From assembly GCF_009911265.1 (NCBI RefSeq), contig NZ_QXXA01000003.1:1-64000 (forward strand): a stretch of 64,000 nucleotides of DNA. Direction: 5' to 3'. A program made the position numbers and the translations under genes. The stretch is from Senegalia massiliensis. GTDB taxonomy: Bacteria > Bacillota > Clostridia > Tissierellales > SIT17. The notes under the pieces were generated by a model, which was not told where the DNA came from, made no database searches, and saw only the letters and a program-made list of their open reading frames with translations. Below are positions 55,003 to 62,349 of this stretch, one piece after another. Within the stretch, counting starts at the first letter, position 1. Every line of letters starts with the position of its first letter.

Positions 55003-55677
55003 TCACTCCAAAAATTTATATCCAACCCCATATACTGTTTTTATATATTTATTGCTTTTATCTTCTATTTTGTGTCTTAGATTTTTAACGTGTGCATCTA
55101 TTGTTCTATCATAGCCTTCATAATCATAACCAAATACTTTTACGATTAATTCATCTCTTGTAAATACTTTTTGTGTGTTTTCCACAAACAATTTAAGTAA
55201 ATCAAACTCAGTTTTGGTTAAATCTATAATATCATTTGACTTAGTAACTTCTCGACTCTCAAAATTAATATTTAAGTCCCCAATAGTTAAAATATCATTT
55301 TTTACATCATTTTTTTCTATTCTCCTAAATATTGCTCTTATTCTAGCTAAAAGTTCCTTTGGACTAAATGGCTTTACTATATAATCATCTGCACCTATAT
55401 CTAGGCCATTTATTCTATCTTGCTCCATAGATTTTGCTGTAAGCATTATTGTAGGAACTTGTGACTTTTCTCTGATTTTTTGTAATATTTCTTCACCTTT
55501 TATATCTGGTAACATTAAATCTAAAATTAAAAAATCTATATTTTCATTTTCATATATATTAAATGTTTGTTTTCCATTATACGCAGTATATACATTATAA
55601 CCTTCTTTTTCTAAATAGGCTTTTATAACTTCTACTATTTCCTTTTGATCATCTACTACTAAAAAGTTTTTTTTCAT
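55003..55677 (-). CDS. OmpR-family response regulator
   Basis: 224 residues from the ATG at 55677, after AGAGGTG; an upstream ATG (55695) overlaps this site. Receiver domain (about 3-115) with VVDDQ, phosphoacceptor Asp52 (LILDLMLPD) and YIVKPFSPKEL; winged-helix DNA-binding domain (about 125-224) with TIDAHVKNLRHKIE and VYGVGYKFLE. Partner of the kinase at 53626. No target operon lies downstream. Confidence 0.95.
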   Translation of the reverse strand: MKKNFLVVDDQKEIVEVIKAYLEKEGYNVYTAYNGKQTFNIYENENIDFLILDLMLPDIKGEEILQKIREKSQVPTIMLTAKSMEQDRINGLDIGADDYIVKPFSPKELLARIRAIFRRIEKNDVKNDILTIGDLNINFESREVTKSNDIIDLTKTEFDLLKLFVENTQKVFTRDELIVKVFGYDYEGYDRTIDAHVKNLRHKIEDKSNKYIKTVYGVGYKFLE

Positions 55678-55727
55678 ATTAACACCTCTATCCAAAGTAA
55701 TTGTACAATAAATTTACTGAATTTAAA

Positions 55728-55765
55728 AGAAAAAAATATTGGACAAACATATAGTCGTCCAATAT
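55728..55765 (-). terminator. Terminator after yitT-like gene
   Basis: ATATTGGAC and GTCCAATAT arms with a 12-base loop, followed by a T-run on the minus strand. Confidence 0.78.
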
Positions 55766-55921
55766 AGTCATAAAATATAAAGTTAAATTAATAATTATAT
55801 ATAGGATATAGCTACTAAAAACTTATAATTGACAATTTAGTCCATCATTTATCCCTATAATTTATAAAGACTTTATACTAAATTACTATTATTATAAGGT
55901 GATTTTAGTAGGTTATATTAT

Positions 55922-56770
55922 CTAATCATTAAAATTAAATCCTTCTCCTAAAACTTCATGAACAAAACCTACTGTAATAAAAGCATCTGGATCTATGTCT
56001 TTAACATAACCTTTTATTTTTATATATTCCTTTCTATTTACAACAGTATTTATTATTATTTTATTTCTTCTTGAATATCCTCCATCTGCTGAGTATAATG
56101 TTGTACCTCTTTTAATATTCTCAATAATATATTTATTTATTTCTTTATTTTTATTGCTAATTATCATTATATTCATTTTCTTATTAAATCCGGCTATTAC
56201 ATTATCTATAACGTAAGCATTTGCTATAACTCCTAACAATGCATATAAGCCTAGCTTAGGTCCAAAAGTTAATCCAGCAAATATTGTTATAACAAAGTCA
56301 GCTAAAAGTAATGCCTTCCCTATGTCTAAATGTAAAAATTTGTTTATTATTTTAGCTACCACATCAGTTCCTCCTGTAGATGAGTTCTGATAAAATATTA
56401 TCCCCATACCAATTCCTTGGATAATAATACCATAAATAAGATTAATTAATAAATCATCAATTATAGCTCCATTTATAGGTATAATTATCTCTAATATATA
56501 TATTGCTCCAGATAATAAAAAACTAGAATATATCGTATAACCTCCAAATTCTTTTCCTATGATTAGAAAACCAAGGGTAAATAAAATTATATTCGCTAAT
56601 GTCATAACAATCCCTATGGGAATGATTGGAAATACTTTGTTTATTACCATAGCAAGACCGGTAACTCCACCTACAGCAAGATTAGCTGGAATTAGAAAAA
56701 AGTACAAACCAATTGCCATAATCAAAATACCAGTATTAATTAAAATAAATTTTTTTATATTAAATTTCAT
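55922..56770 (-). CDS. YitT-family membrane protein
   Basis: 282 residues. Five to six membrane helices (about 8-205) with GGVTGLAMVINKVFP and STGGTDVVAKIINKFLHL, then a soluble DUF2179 domain (about 215-280) with RGTTLYSADGGYSRRNKIII. The YitT family is common in Firmicutes; function unknown. ATG after TGGAG. It is the first intact gene downstream of the cobalamin riboswitch, 375 bases after the aptamer, but there is a decayed gene in between. Confidence 0.9.
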   Translation of the reverse strand: MKFNIKKFILINTGILIMAIGLYFFLIPANLAVGGVTGLAMVINKVFPIIPIGIVMTLANIILFTLGFLIIGKEFGGYTIYSSFLLSGAIYILEIIIPINGAIIDDLLINLIYGIIIQGIGMGIIFYQNSSTGGTDVVAKIINKFLHLDIGKALLLADFVITIFAGLTFGPKLGLYALLGVIANAYVIDNVIAGFNKKMNIMIISNKNKEINKYIIENIKRGTTLYSADGGYSRRNKIIINTVVNRKEYIKIKGYVKDIDPDAFITVGFVHEVLGEGFNFND

Positions 56771-56837
56771 ATTTTTTACTCCATAAATTATTTTCTTTTA
56801 ATGTTTTAGTTAATATTTTACTAATAAATTTAGGTCC

Positions 56838-56927
56838 TTGTATCATTTTCTTTGTATGATAAAAGGCTGTTTTGCCTGTAATCCCTTGAACTATTACTCT
56901 AGTATTCTTGTCTATTCATATACCCAT
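56838..56927 (-). pseudogene. Remnant of sucD (succinyl-CoA ligase alpha subunit), 5' end
   Basis: From the ATG at 56927, preceded by TAGGAG, the frame reads MGI-stop-IDKNTRVIVQGITGKTAFYHTKKMIQ in pieces: the start, a TGA at codon 4, then the SucD N-terminus (IDKNTRVIVQGITGKT, CoA-binding loop). SucD normally has about 290 residues; here homology ends after 30 codons. The frame then runs on into the ribosome site of the yitT-like gene without recognisable similarity. No sucC is nearby. The gene is broken by a nonsense codon and a large deletion. Confidence 0.78.
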
Positions 56928-57042
56928 ATTAACTCCTACCTTTCTATTTGGTGAATTTCATAATTATATCAATACTTAAATATTTCTTTTATAATACTCT
57001 TCTAATAACGAATATATCAAACTAATTTTCCTTAAAAACTTT

Positions 57043-57077
57043 AAAAAATAAAAAACCTTTCTAAAGAATAGAAAGGG
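57043..57077 (-). terminator. Terminator downstream of the cobalamin aptamer
   Basis: CCTTTCTA pairs with TAGAAAGG around 5 bases, followed by TTTTTTATTTTTT on the minus strand. It would be the expression platform of the B12 riboswitch. Confidence 0.85.
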
Positions 57078-57144
57078 ATTATCAAATATAGCAGAATTAA
57101 ACTGCCATTTAAATAACACCTCCCCATCCTCGTGAGTAATAATC

Positions 57145-57285
57145 AGCGTTGCTACTGTTGGCAGGTCTCCTGACTTAGGAATTACAAGCAATACACCTTC
57201 CCGTGTTTTCACACAGTGGTTTTAGTAAAACTCTATCCATTACAGTGGCGGGACCGTGTTGGTATTTCACCAAACTTCCCTTTTA
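57145..57285 (-). ncRNA. Cobalamin riboswitch
   Basis: Conserved blocks on the minus strand, in order: AGTTTGGTGAAATACCAA, GGTCCCGCCACTGTAATG (B12 box core GCCACTG), GTGTGAAAACACGGGAAGGTG, and CTAAGTCAGGAGACCTGCC. All main elements are intact. It has its own promoter and terminator, but the next gene is a sucD remnant. Precise 5' and 3' limits are approximate. Confidence 0.95.
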
Positions 57286-57337
57286 AACAATTTCATTACA
57301 AATTGTACCAATAGTCTTAATATTAAATTTTAAGTAA

Positions 57338-57366
57338 AATATATCATCTTTATTTTTCATTGTCAA
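57338..57366 (-). promoter_or_regulatory. Promoter of the cobalamin riboswitch transcript
   Basis: On the minus strand TTGACA (57366-57361) and TATATT (57343-57338) stand 17 bases apart, near-consensus vegetative promoter, about 50 bases before the aptamer. Confidence 0.8.
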
Positions 57367-57397
57367 TAAAAAATAAATAATATTTATCTTATTTCTT

Positions 57398-58078
57398 CTA
57401 ACGTATTATACAAACATCAAATGAATTTTCTATAATACATTTAATTTCTTGTAGTTTCTCTAGTTTATAAGAATGATATTTATTTATTCCACCTAAAATT
57501 GTATCTCCATCTCTAAAGTTTTGTAAAATATATTTTTGAGAGCCATTTAAATGTTTAGCTATATCCAATATGTTATATTCACTTATCAACTCTTTACATA
57601 CAGTAGTTCTAAATTCATAATCTATATTTGAGTTTTTTATTACCTTTATACTTTTTTTTATTTTATTTATATCAACTAAAGAATTAGTAACTTTATTATA
57701 TTCACTAAATGAAGTCTTAATATCCATAGCTATATAATCTATAAGATTATCTTGAACTAATCTGTTAAGCATATCCGGATTTGTTCCATTTGTATCTAAC
57801 TTAACATAAAAATTTTTATTTTTAATTTTACTAATTAATGTATACAACTCATTATATAATGTAGGCTCTCCACCTGTTATAGTAACTGCTTCTATATATT
57901 TTTTCCTGTTTTCTAAAAAAGTTAGTATATATGTTTCATCAATACTTTCCTTACTATTTAAAATATGTGAATTATGACAATATGGACATCTAAAATTACA
58001 ACCTTTTATAAATAAAACTGTAGATATCTTATTAGGATAATCAATAAATGAACTTTTTTCCATTTCACATATATCCAT
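57398..58078 (-). CDS. nrdG: Anaerobic ribonucleotide reductase activating protein
   Basis: 226 residues. Radical SAM enzyme with cluster motif CNFRCPYC near residues 28-35 and TITGGEPTLY. It uses S-adenosylmethionine to install the glycyl radical on NrdD. It follows nrdD by 5 bases. The form is longer than Escherichia coli NrdG and resembles the clostridial type. Confidence 0.95.
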   Translation of the reverse strand: MDICEMEKSSFIDYPNKISTVLFIKGCNFRCPYCHNSHILNSKESIDETYILTFLENRKKYIEAVTITGGEPTLYNELYTLISKIKNKNFYVKLDTNGTNPDMLNRLVQDNLIDYIAMDIKTSFSEYNKVTNSLVDINKIKKSIKVIKNSNIDYEFRTTVCKELISEYNILDIAKHLNGSQKYILQNFRDGDTILGGINKYHSYKLEKLQEIKCIIENSFDVCIIR

Positions 58079-58083
58079 AATTA

Positions 58084-60189
58084 CTATATTACCCTTTCAT
58101 TTTCTAGGCTATGTTGAGTATCAAACTCTAGCCTATCATTATATTCTTGCTTCTTACCTTTATTCCATGATTGAACTGGACGATGAAAGCCTACTACTCT
58201 AGTCCAAACTTCAGTATCTTCACCACATTGAGGACATTTGAATTGTTCACCTTTTATATACCCATGTTTTTCACAAATACTATATGTAGGGGTAATTGTT
58301 AGATATGGTATTCTGCTATTAGCAAATCCTCTCTTTAATAGCTGTTTAACAGTTTCTATATTATCTATTTCTTCTCCTATAAATCCATGTAGTACCGTAC
58401 CACCAGTATATTTAGTTTGTAAATCTTCTTGGAGTTCTAATGCTTCAAATATGTCTTTTGTATGACCCACTGGTAATTGAGTGGAGTTAGTATAATATGG
58501 CTCTTCTTCTCCTTGAGTAATTATATTTGGAAACATCCTTTTATCCATCCTTGCAAATCTATAAGCAGCACCTTCTGCTGGAGATGCTTCTAAATTCCAT
58601 AGACTGCCTGTTTCTTCCTGGAATATTTGTATAACTCTATTCATAAAATCCATTATTTCAACAGAAAATTCCATACCTTCTTTAGAAGTGATATCCTTAC
58701 CTAATAAATTCATACAAGCTTCATTCATTCCATTTAATCCAATAGTACTAAAATGATTCTTAAAATACTCTCCTTCTCCATCTTTAATTCCTTGTAAATA
58801 GTATCTAGAATATGGATATAGTCCTACATCCATATATTTTTCAAGAACTATTCTCTTAGCTTCACAAATTTCCTTCGCTGTCTCCATCAATTCTCTAACT
58901 TTCTTTTTAAATTCCTCTCTTGTTTTTGACTTATATCCAATTCTTGGCATGTTTAATGTTACAACATTAATAGATCCTGTCATTGGATTTGCTCCAAATA
59001 AACCTCCACCTCTTTTCCTAAGCTCTCTATTATCTAACCTCAAACGACAGCACATGCTCCTAACATCTTCTGGATTCATATCGCTATTTACAAAGTTAGC
59101 AAAGTAAGGTGTACCAAACTTTCTTGTCATTTCCATTATACTATTTGATACTTCGGAGTTCCATGGAAAATCACTAGTAATATTTATTGTAGGAATCGGA
59201 AAACTAAAGCTTCTTTCTGCTCCATCTCCCTCCATCATTACCTCACAATACGCTTTGTTAAATATATCCATTTCCTTTTGAAATTCTCCGTATGTTTTAT
59301 CCTTTAATTTTCCACCTATTATTACTTGTGTATTTTTAAGCATAGGATGAGGAGTTATATCTAGTGTTATATTTGTAAATGGAGTTTGAAAACCAACTCT
59401 TGTTGGTACATTAAGATTAAATACAAATCCTCTCATTAATTTCTTAACTTGGTAATAGCTTAAATTATCATAATATATAAATGGTGCAGCATAAGTATCT
59501 AAAGAACTAATTGCTTGAGCTCCTGCTGCTTCTCCTTGTAATGTATATAACCAGTTTACTATTTGTCCTAAGAATGTTTGTAAATGTTTAGGTGGTTTAG
59601 ATTCAATTTTTTCCTTTGCTCCTCTAAATCCTTTTCTTAATAGTGCCTCCAAATCCCATCCACAGCAATAAGGTGCCAATAATCCTAAGTCATGAATATG
59701 TAAGTCTCCATTTATATGAGAATCTCTCATTTTTTTTGTATAAATTTTATTTAACCAATATTTCTTTGTTATTGATTCAACTATATGATTATTAAGTCCC
59801 TGAAGACTAAATCCCATATTTGCATTTTCATTTATTCTCCAATCTTCAAATGAAACATACTCATCAATCATTTTTTCTGCATCCATAAAAAGATTTTTTA
59901 CTTCTCTTAATTCTTCATGTTTATTTCTATATAATATATATGCTTTTGCAGTTTTTGCATGTCCTTCTTCTATAAGTACTTTCTCCACTATATCTTGTAT
60001 AGCTTCTACATTTGGTATGCCTACTCCATAAGCTTCATTTAAGATTTTTTCTACCATATTAGATAGCCTTTTTGTTTCTTTCTTATCATTTCCACCAACT
60101 GACTTTGCCGCTTTAAATATTGCATCTTCAATCTTTTCTAAAGTAAAATCAACTATATCTCCATTTCTTTTCTGTACCCTTGAAATCAA
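58084..60189 (-). CDS. nrdD: Anaerobic (class III) ribonucleoside-triphosphate reductase
   Basis: 701 residues. N-terminal ATP cone (about 1-95; VQKRNGDIVDFTLEKIEDAI), catalytic barrel, a zinc site near the end (CEKHGYIKGEQFKCPQCG) and the glycyl radical site RVVGFHRPVQ with Gly667. It makes deoxynucleotides without oxygen. ATG, then GGGGG upstream. The region before the start has partial repeats of ACAC-ATA type, but no clean NrdR pair. Confidence 0.97.
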   Translation of the reverse strand: MISRVQKRNGDIVDFTLEKIEDAIFKAAKSVGGNDKKETKRLSNMVEKILNEAYGVGIPNVEAIQDIVEKVLIEEGHAKTAKAYILYRNKHEELREVKNLFMDAEKMIDEYVSFEDWRINENANMGFSLQGLNNHIVESITKKYWLNKIYTKKMRDSHINGDLHIHDLGLLAPYCCGWDLEALLRKGFRGAKEKIESKPPKHLQTFLGQIVNWLYTLQGEAAGAQAISSLDTYAAPFIYYDNLSYYQVKKLMRGFVFNLNVPTRVGFQTPFTNITLDITPHPMLKNTQVIIGGKLKDKTYGEFQKEMDIFNKAYCEVMMEGDGAERSFSFPIPTINITSDFPWNSEVSNSIMEMTRKFGTPYFANFVNSDMNPEDVRSMCCRLRLDNRELRKRGGGLFGANPMTGSINVVTLNMPRIGYKSKTREEFKKKVRELMETAKEICEAKRIVLEKYMDVGLYPYSRYYLQGIKDGEGEYFKNHFSTIGLNGMNEACMNLLGKDITSKEGMEFSVEIMDFMNRVIQIFQEETGSLWNLEASPAEGAAYRFARMDKRMFPNIITQGEEEPYYTNSTQLPVGHTKDIFEALELQEDLQTKYTGGTVLHGFIGEEIDNIETVKQLLKRGFANSRIPYLTITPTYSICEKHGYIKGEQFKCPQCGEDTEVWTRVVGFHRPVQSWNKGKKQEYNDRLEFDTQHSLENERVI

Positions 60190-60297
60190 ACTATTACCCC
60201 CTTATATTGTGTTATGTTATGATTTCATTCATATATATTGTATGTTATAGTGTTGAAGTTGTAAAGTAGCTTTTTATAATTTAATAATTTTTATAAT

Positions 60298-60320
60298 GAA
60301 AAAAGGACCCTAAGGTCCAA
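60298..60320 (-). terminator. Terminator after the polyprenyl synthase gene
   Basis: GGACC and GGTCC arms around 4 bases, followed by TTTTTT on the minus strand. Confidence 0.75.
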
Positions 60321-60341
60321 TTCCCATAAAAATTTATGAAT

Positions 60342-61307
60342 TTAGTATTTTCTCTTCAATAATTTTTCTGTTATTTCATATATAATTTTTTTATTTTCAC
60401 TTTCTGGAAGTAATTCTATATTTTTAAATGCTCTATTTGTATATTTTATAGCTAGTCTCTTTGATTTTTCTATTCCATCTGAATTTTTAACAATATTTAT
60501 AATTTCTATTACATCTTGGTTATCAATACTATCTTTTTTTATTATATCTTCTAAATTATTATTTCCTTCTAAAATAGCATATATTAAAGGTAAAGTAAAA
60601 AATCCTTGTTTAAGATCATTTTTTATACTCTTTCCCATTATATTTTCATTTGCTGTATAATCCAATATATCATCTATTATTTGAAAAGCCATACCTATAT
60701 TATACCCAATTCGTCCTAATTTCTTTGACAACTTTTCATCACAATCAGCTTCTTTTGCACCTATTGTAAAGCTCATTGCAAAAAGAGCTGCAGTTTTACC
60801 TGAAATTATTTTCAAATATCTTTTCAATGATACATTTTTATTAAATCTAAAATGATGTTGTCTTATTTCTCCAATACAAATCTTTAATATAGATTGAGAT
60901 ATCTTTTTTATATTTTCCATAGAATAATCTTCACTTAACATAAGAAAACATTTTGAAAAAAGATAATCTCCCATATATACTGCCTGATCCTTACCATATT
61001 TTGATTGTATTGTTACATTTCCTCTTCTTAATTTTGATTCATCTATTATATCATCATGAATAAGAGTAGCCATATGGAGCATTTCTATTACTGCTGCTAA
61101 GTTTTTATGCTTTTTATCATTATAATTACCAAATTTGGATGATAACAATAAAAATGCAGGTCTAAGCATTTTTCCACCTGAAAGAATCAAATCAGTCAAA
61201 GGTTCTTCTATATATTTCTCTGTTGTTTTTACATTTTCTATCATTATTTTATTTACATCTTGTAATTCATTTTTAATTTGAGGATAATCATCCCAAAACA
61301 TATTCAT
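60342..61307 (-). CDS. Polyprenyl diphosphate synthase (heptaprenyl synthase component II type)
   Basis: 321 residues from the ATG at 61307 (a GTG 12 bases earlier lacks a properly spaced ribosome site). First Asp-rich motif LIHDDIIDES, second QIIDDILDYT, and the GKMLRPAFLLL start of the family. It makes the long isoprenoid tail of menaquinone or a related quinone. With the two genes upstream it forms the order NusG-II protein, Gx-transporter protein, synthase. In Listeria, a similar gene (dmkB) belongs to the extracellular electron-transfer locus. Confidence 0.9.
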   Translation of the reverse strand: MNMFWDDYPQIKNELQDVNKIMIENVKTTEKYIEEPLTDLILSGGKMLRPAFLLLSSKFGNYNDKKHKNLAAVIEMLHMATLIHDDIIDESKLRRGNVTIQSKYGKDQAVYMGDYLFSKCFLMLSEDYSMENIKKISQSILKICIGEIRQHHFRFNKNVSLKRYLKIISGKTAALFAMSFTIGAKEADCDEKLSKKLGRIGYNIGMAFQIIDDILDYTANENIMGKSIKNDLKQGFFTLPLIYAILEGNNNLEDIIKKDSIDNQDVIEIINIVKNSDGIEKSKRLAIKYTNRAFKNIELLPESENKKIIYEITEKLLKRKY

Positions 61308-61341
61308 ATTATTTATCACCCTTGATATTTACTTTTAATTT

Positions 61342-61857
61342 TTAAGTCTTAAAAAATAAACCAGTATCTTTTAAAAATTTCAATATATATTTTACTGTAA
61401 TACCTACAAATAACCCTGTAATAACTGAAGATAATAATAATAGAGGTAGATATATAAATATATTTAAATTTTCTATTATTAATGCCGCCATTAAAATTTG
61501 ACCTATATTATGAAATACAGCTCCTACAATACTAATACCAATTACACTTATTTTTTCTCGTCCTATTACTTTTAATATATACATTATTAAAAAGCTTAAT
61601 ATTCCACCAGAAATACTAAATAGAAATCCTGATACATTTCCTCCCAGTAGACTAGCAAGTATTACTCTTAAAATTACTACAGTAAGTGTTTCTTTAAAAC
61701 CAAATAAATATAAAGACACAAGAGTAATAATATTAGCAAGTCCTAATTTAGCACCTGGAACTCCAAAATTGAATGGTATCAATCTTTCTACCAAATGAAG
61801 TACTAATGCTTGAGCTACTAATAATGATATCACTACTATTTTCCTTGTTTTATTCAT
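61342..61857 (-). CDS. Gx-transporter family protein (heptaprenyl synthase component I-like)
   Basis: 171 residues with five to six membrane helices. Motifs RLIPFNFGVPGAKLGLANI and ASLLGGNVSGFLFSISGG are those of the Gx-transporter family (annotated as heptaprenyl diphosphate synthase component I, fold like ECF substrate-binding subunits). In flavin-based extracellular electron-transfer loci a protein of this family (eetB) is present. ATG after AGGAGG. It lies 9 bases after the NusG-II gene. Confidence 0.88.
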   Translation of the reverse strand: MNKTRKIVVISLLVAQALVLHLVERLIPFNFGVPGAKLGLANIITLVSLYLFGFKETLTVVILRVILASLLGGNVSGFLFSISGGILSFLIMYILKVIGREKISVIGISIVGAVFHNIGQILMAALIIENLNIFIYLPLLLLSSVITGLFVGITVKYILKFLKDTGLFFKT

Positions 61858-61866
61858 AATTCCCTC

Positions 61867-62244
61867 CTAATAAGAGGTATCATCTAATCCATCCTCTTTT
61901 TCTCCTATAATTTCTACTACAACTTTATTTGGAAGGCATACTAAAATCTCACCAGGTTCATCTATGGATCCATCCTCTACACAAACCTTGTCAGGACAAT
62001 TTGCATCTATAATATTTGCTTTATTATCAGATAATTTTATAGTATTCTTCCCAAACTCAGTGTCTAAATTTATTGTTTCATCTGTTGTTTCTGTTAATTC
62101 AACAGTTTTATAAACTTGTCCATCTATTGAAATTTGAGCTTTCTTACTATTAAAATTATCGTCTTTTATATAATTTAAATATAAAAACCCTAATAATGAA
62201 ATTAAAAGTACAGAAATGATAATTATCTTATCAAATTTTTTCAT
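61867..62244 (-). CDS. NusG domain II-containing protein
   Basis: 125 residues. One N-terminal membrane helix (about 7-26), then a small beta domain (about 35-110) with AQISIDGQVYKTVEL and NIIDANCPDKVCVEDGSI, having two conserved Cys, and PGEILVCLPNKVVVEI. This is the NusG domain II family found outside the membrane, present as eetA-type genes in Gram-positive electron-transfer loci. It is the first gene after a terminator behind ndh, and starts the three-gene run. Confidence 0.88.
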   Translation of the reverse strand: MKKFDKIIIISVLLISLLGFLYLNYIKDDNFNSKKAQISIDGQVYKTVELTETTDETINLDTEFGKNTIKLSDNKANIIDANCPDKVCVEDGSIDEPGEILVCLPNKVVVEIIGEKEDGLDDTSY

Positions 62245-62305
62245 AAATATTCCTCTTTCTAAACTATTATCTTCTATAGTTTATCAATTTTCAAACCTTT
62301 AATCA

Positions 62306-62343
62306 AATAAAATCCTTTCGCAAAAAAATAGTGCGAAAGGATA
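62306..62343 (-). terminator. Terminator between NDH-2 gene and NusG-II gene
   Basis: ATCCTTTCGCA and TGCGAAAGGAT arms with a 9-base loop; T-rich run on the minus strand. Confidence 0.82.
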
Positions 62344-62349
62344 ATATTT

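Noticed and set aside
56976-57212. A 78-codon minus-strand frame
   Set aside because: It lies entirely in the cobalamin riboswitch and its terminator; conserved RNA blocks explain the sequence.
60180-60260. NrdR boxes before nrdD
   Set aside because: There are repeats of ACAC and ATA, but neither makes the palindromic 16-base NrdR box; not enough to call.
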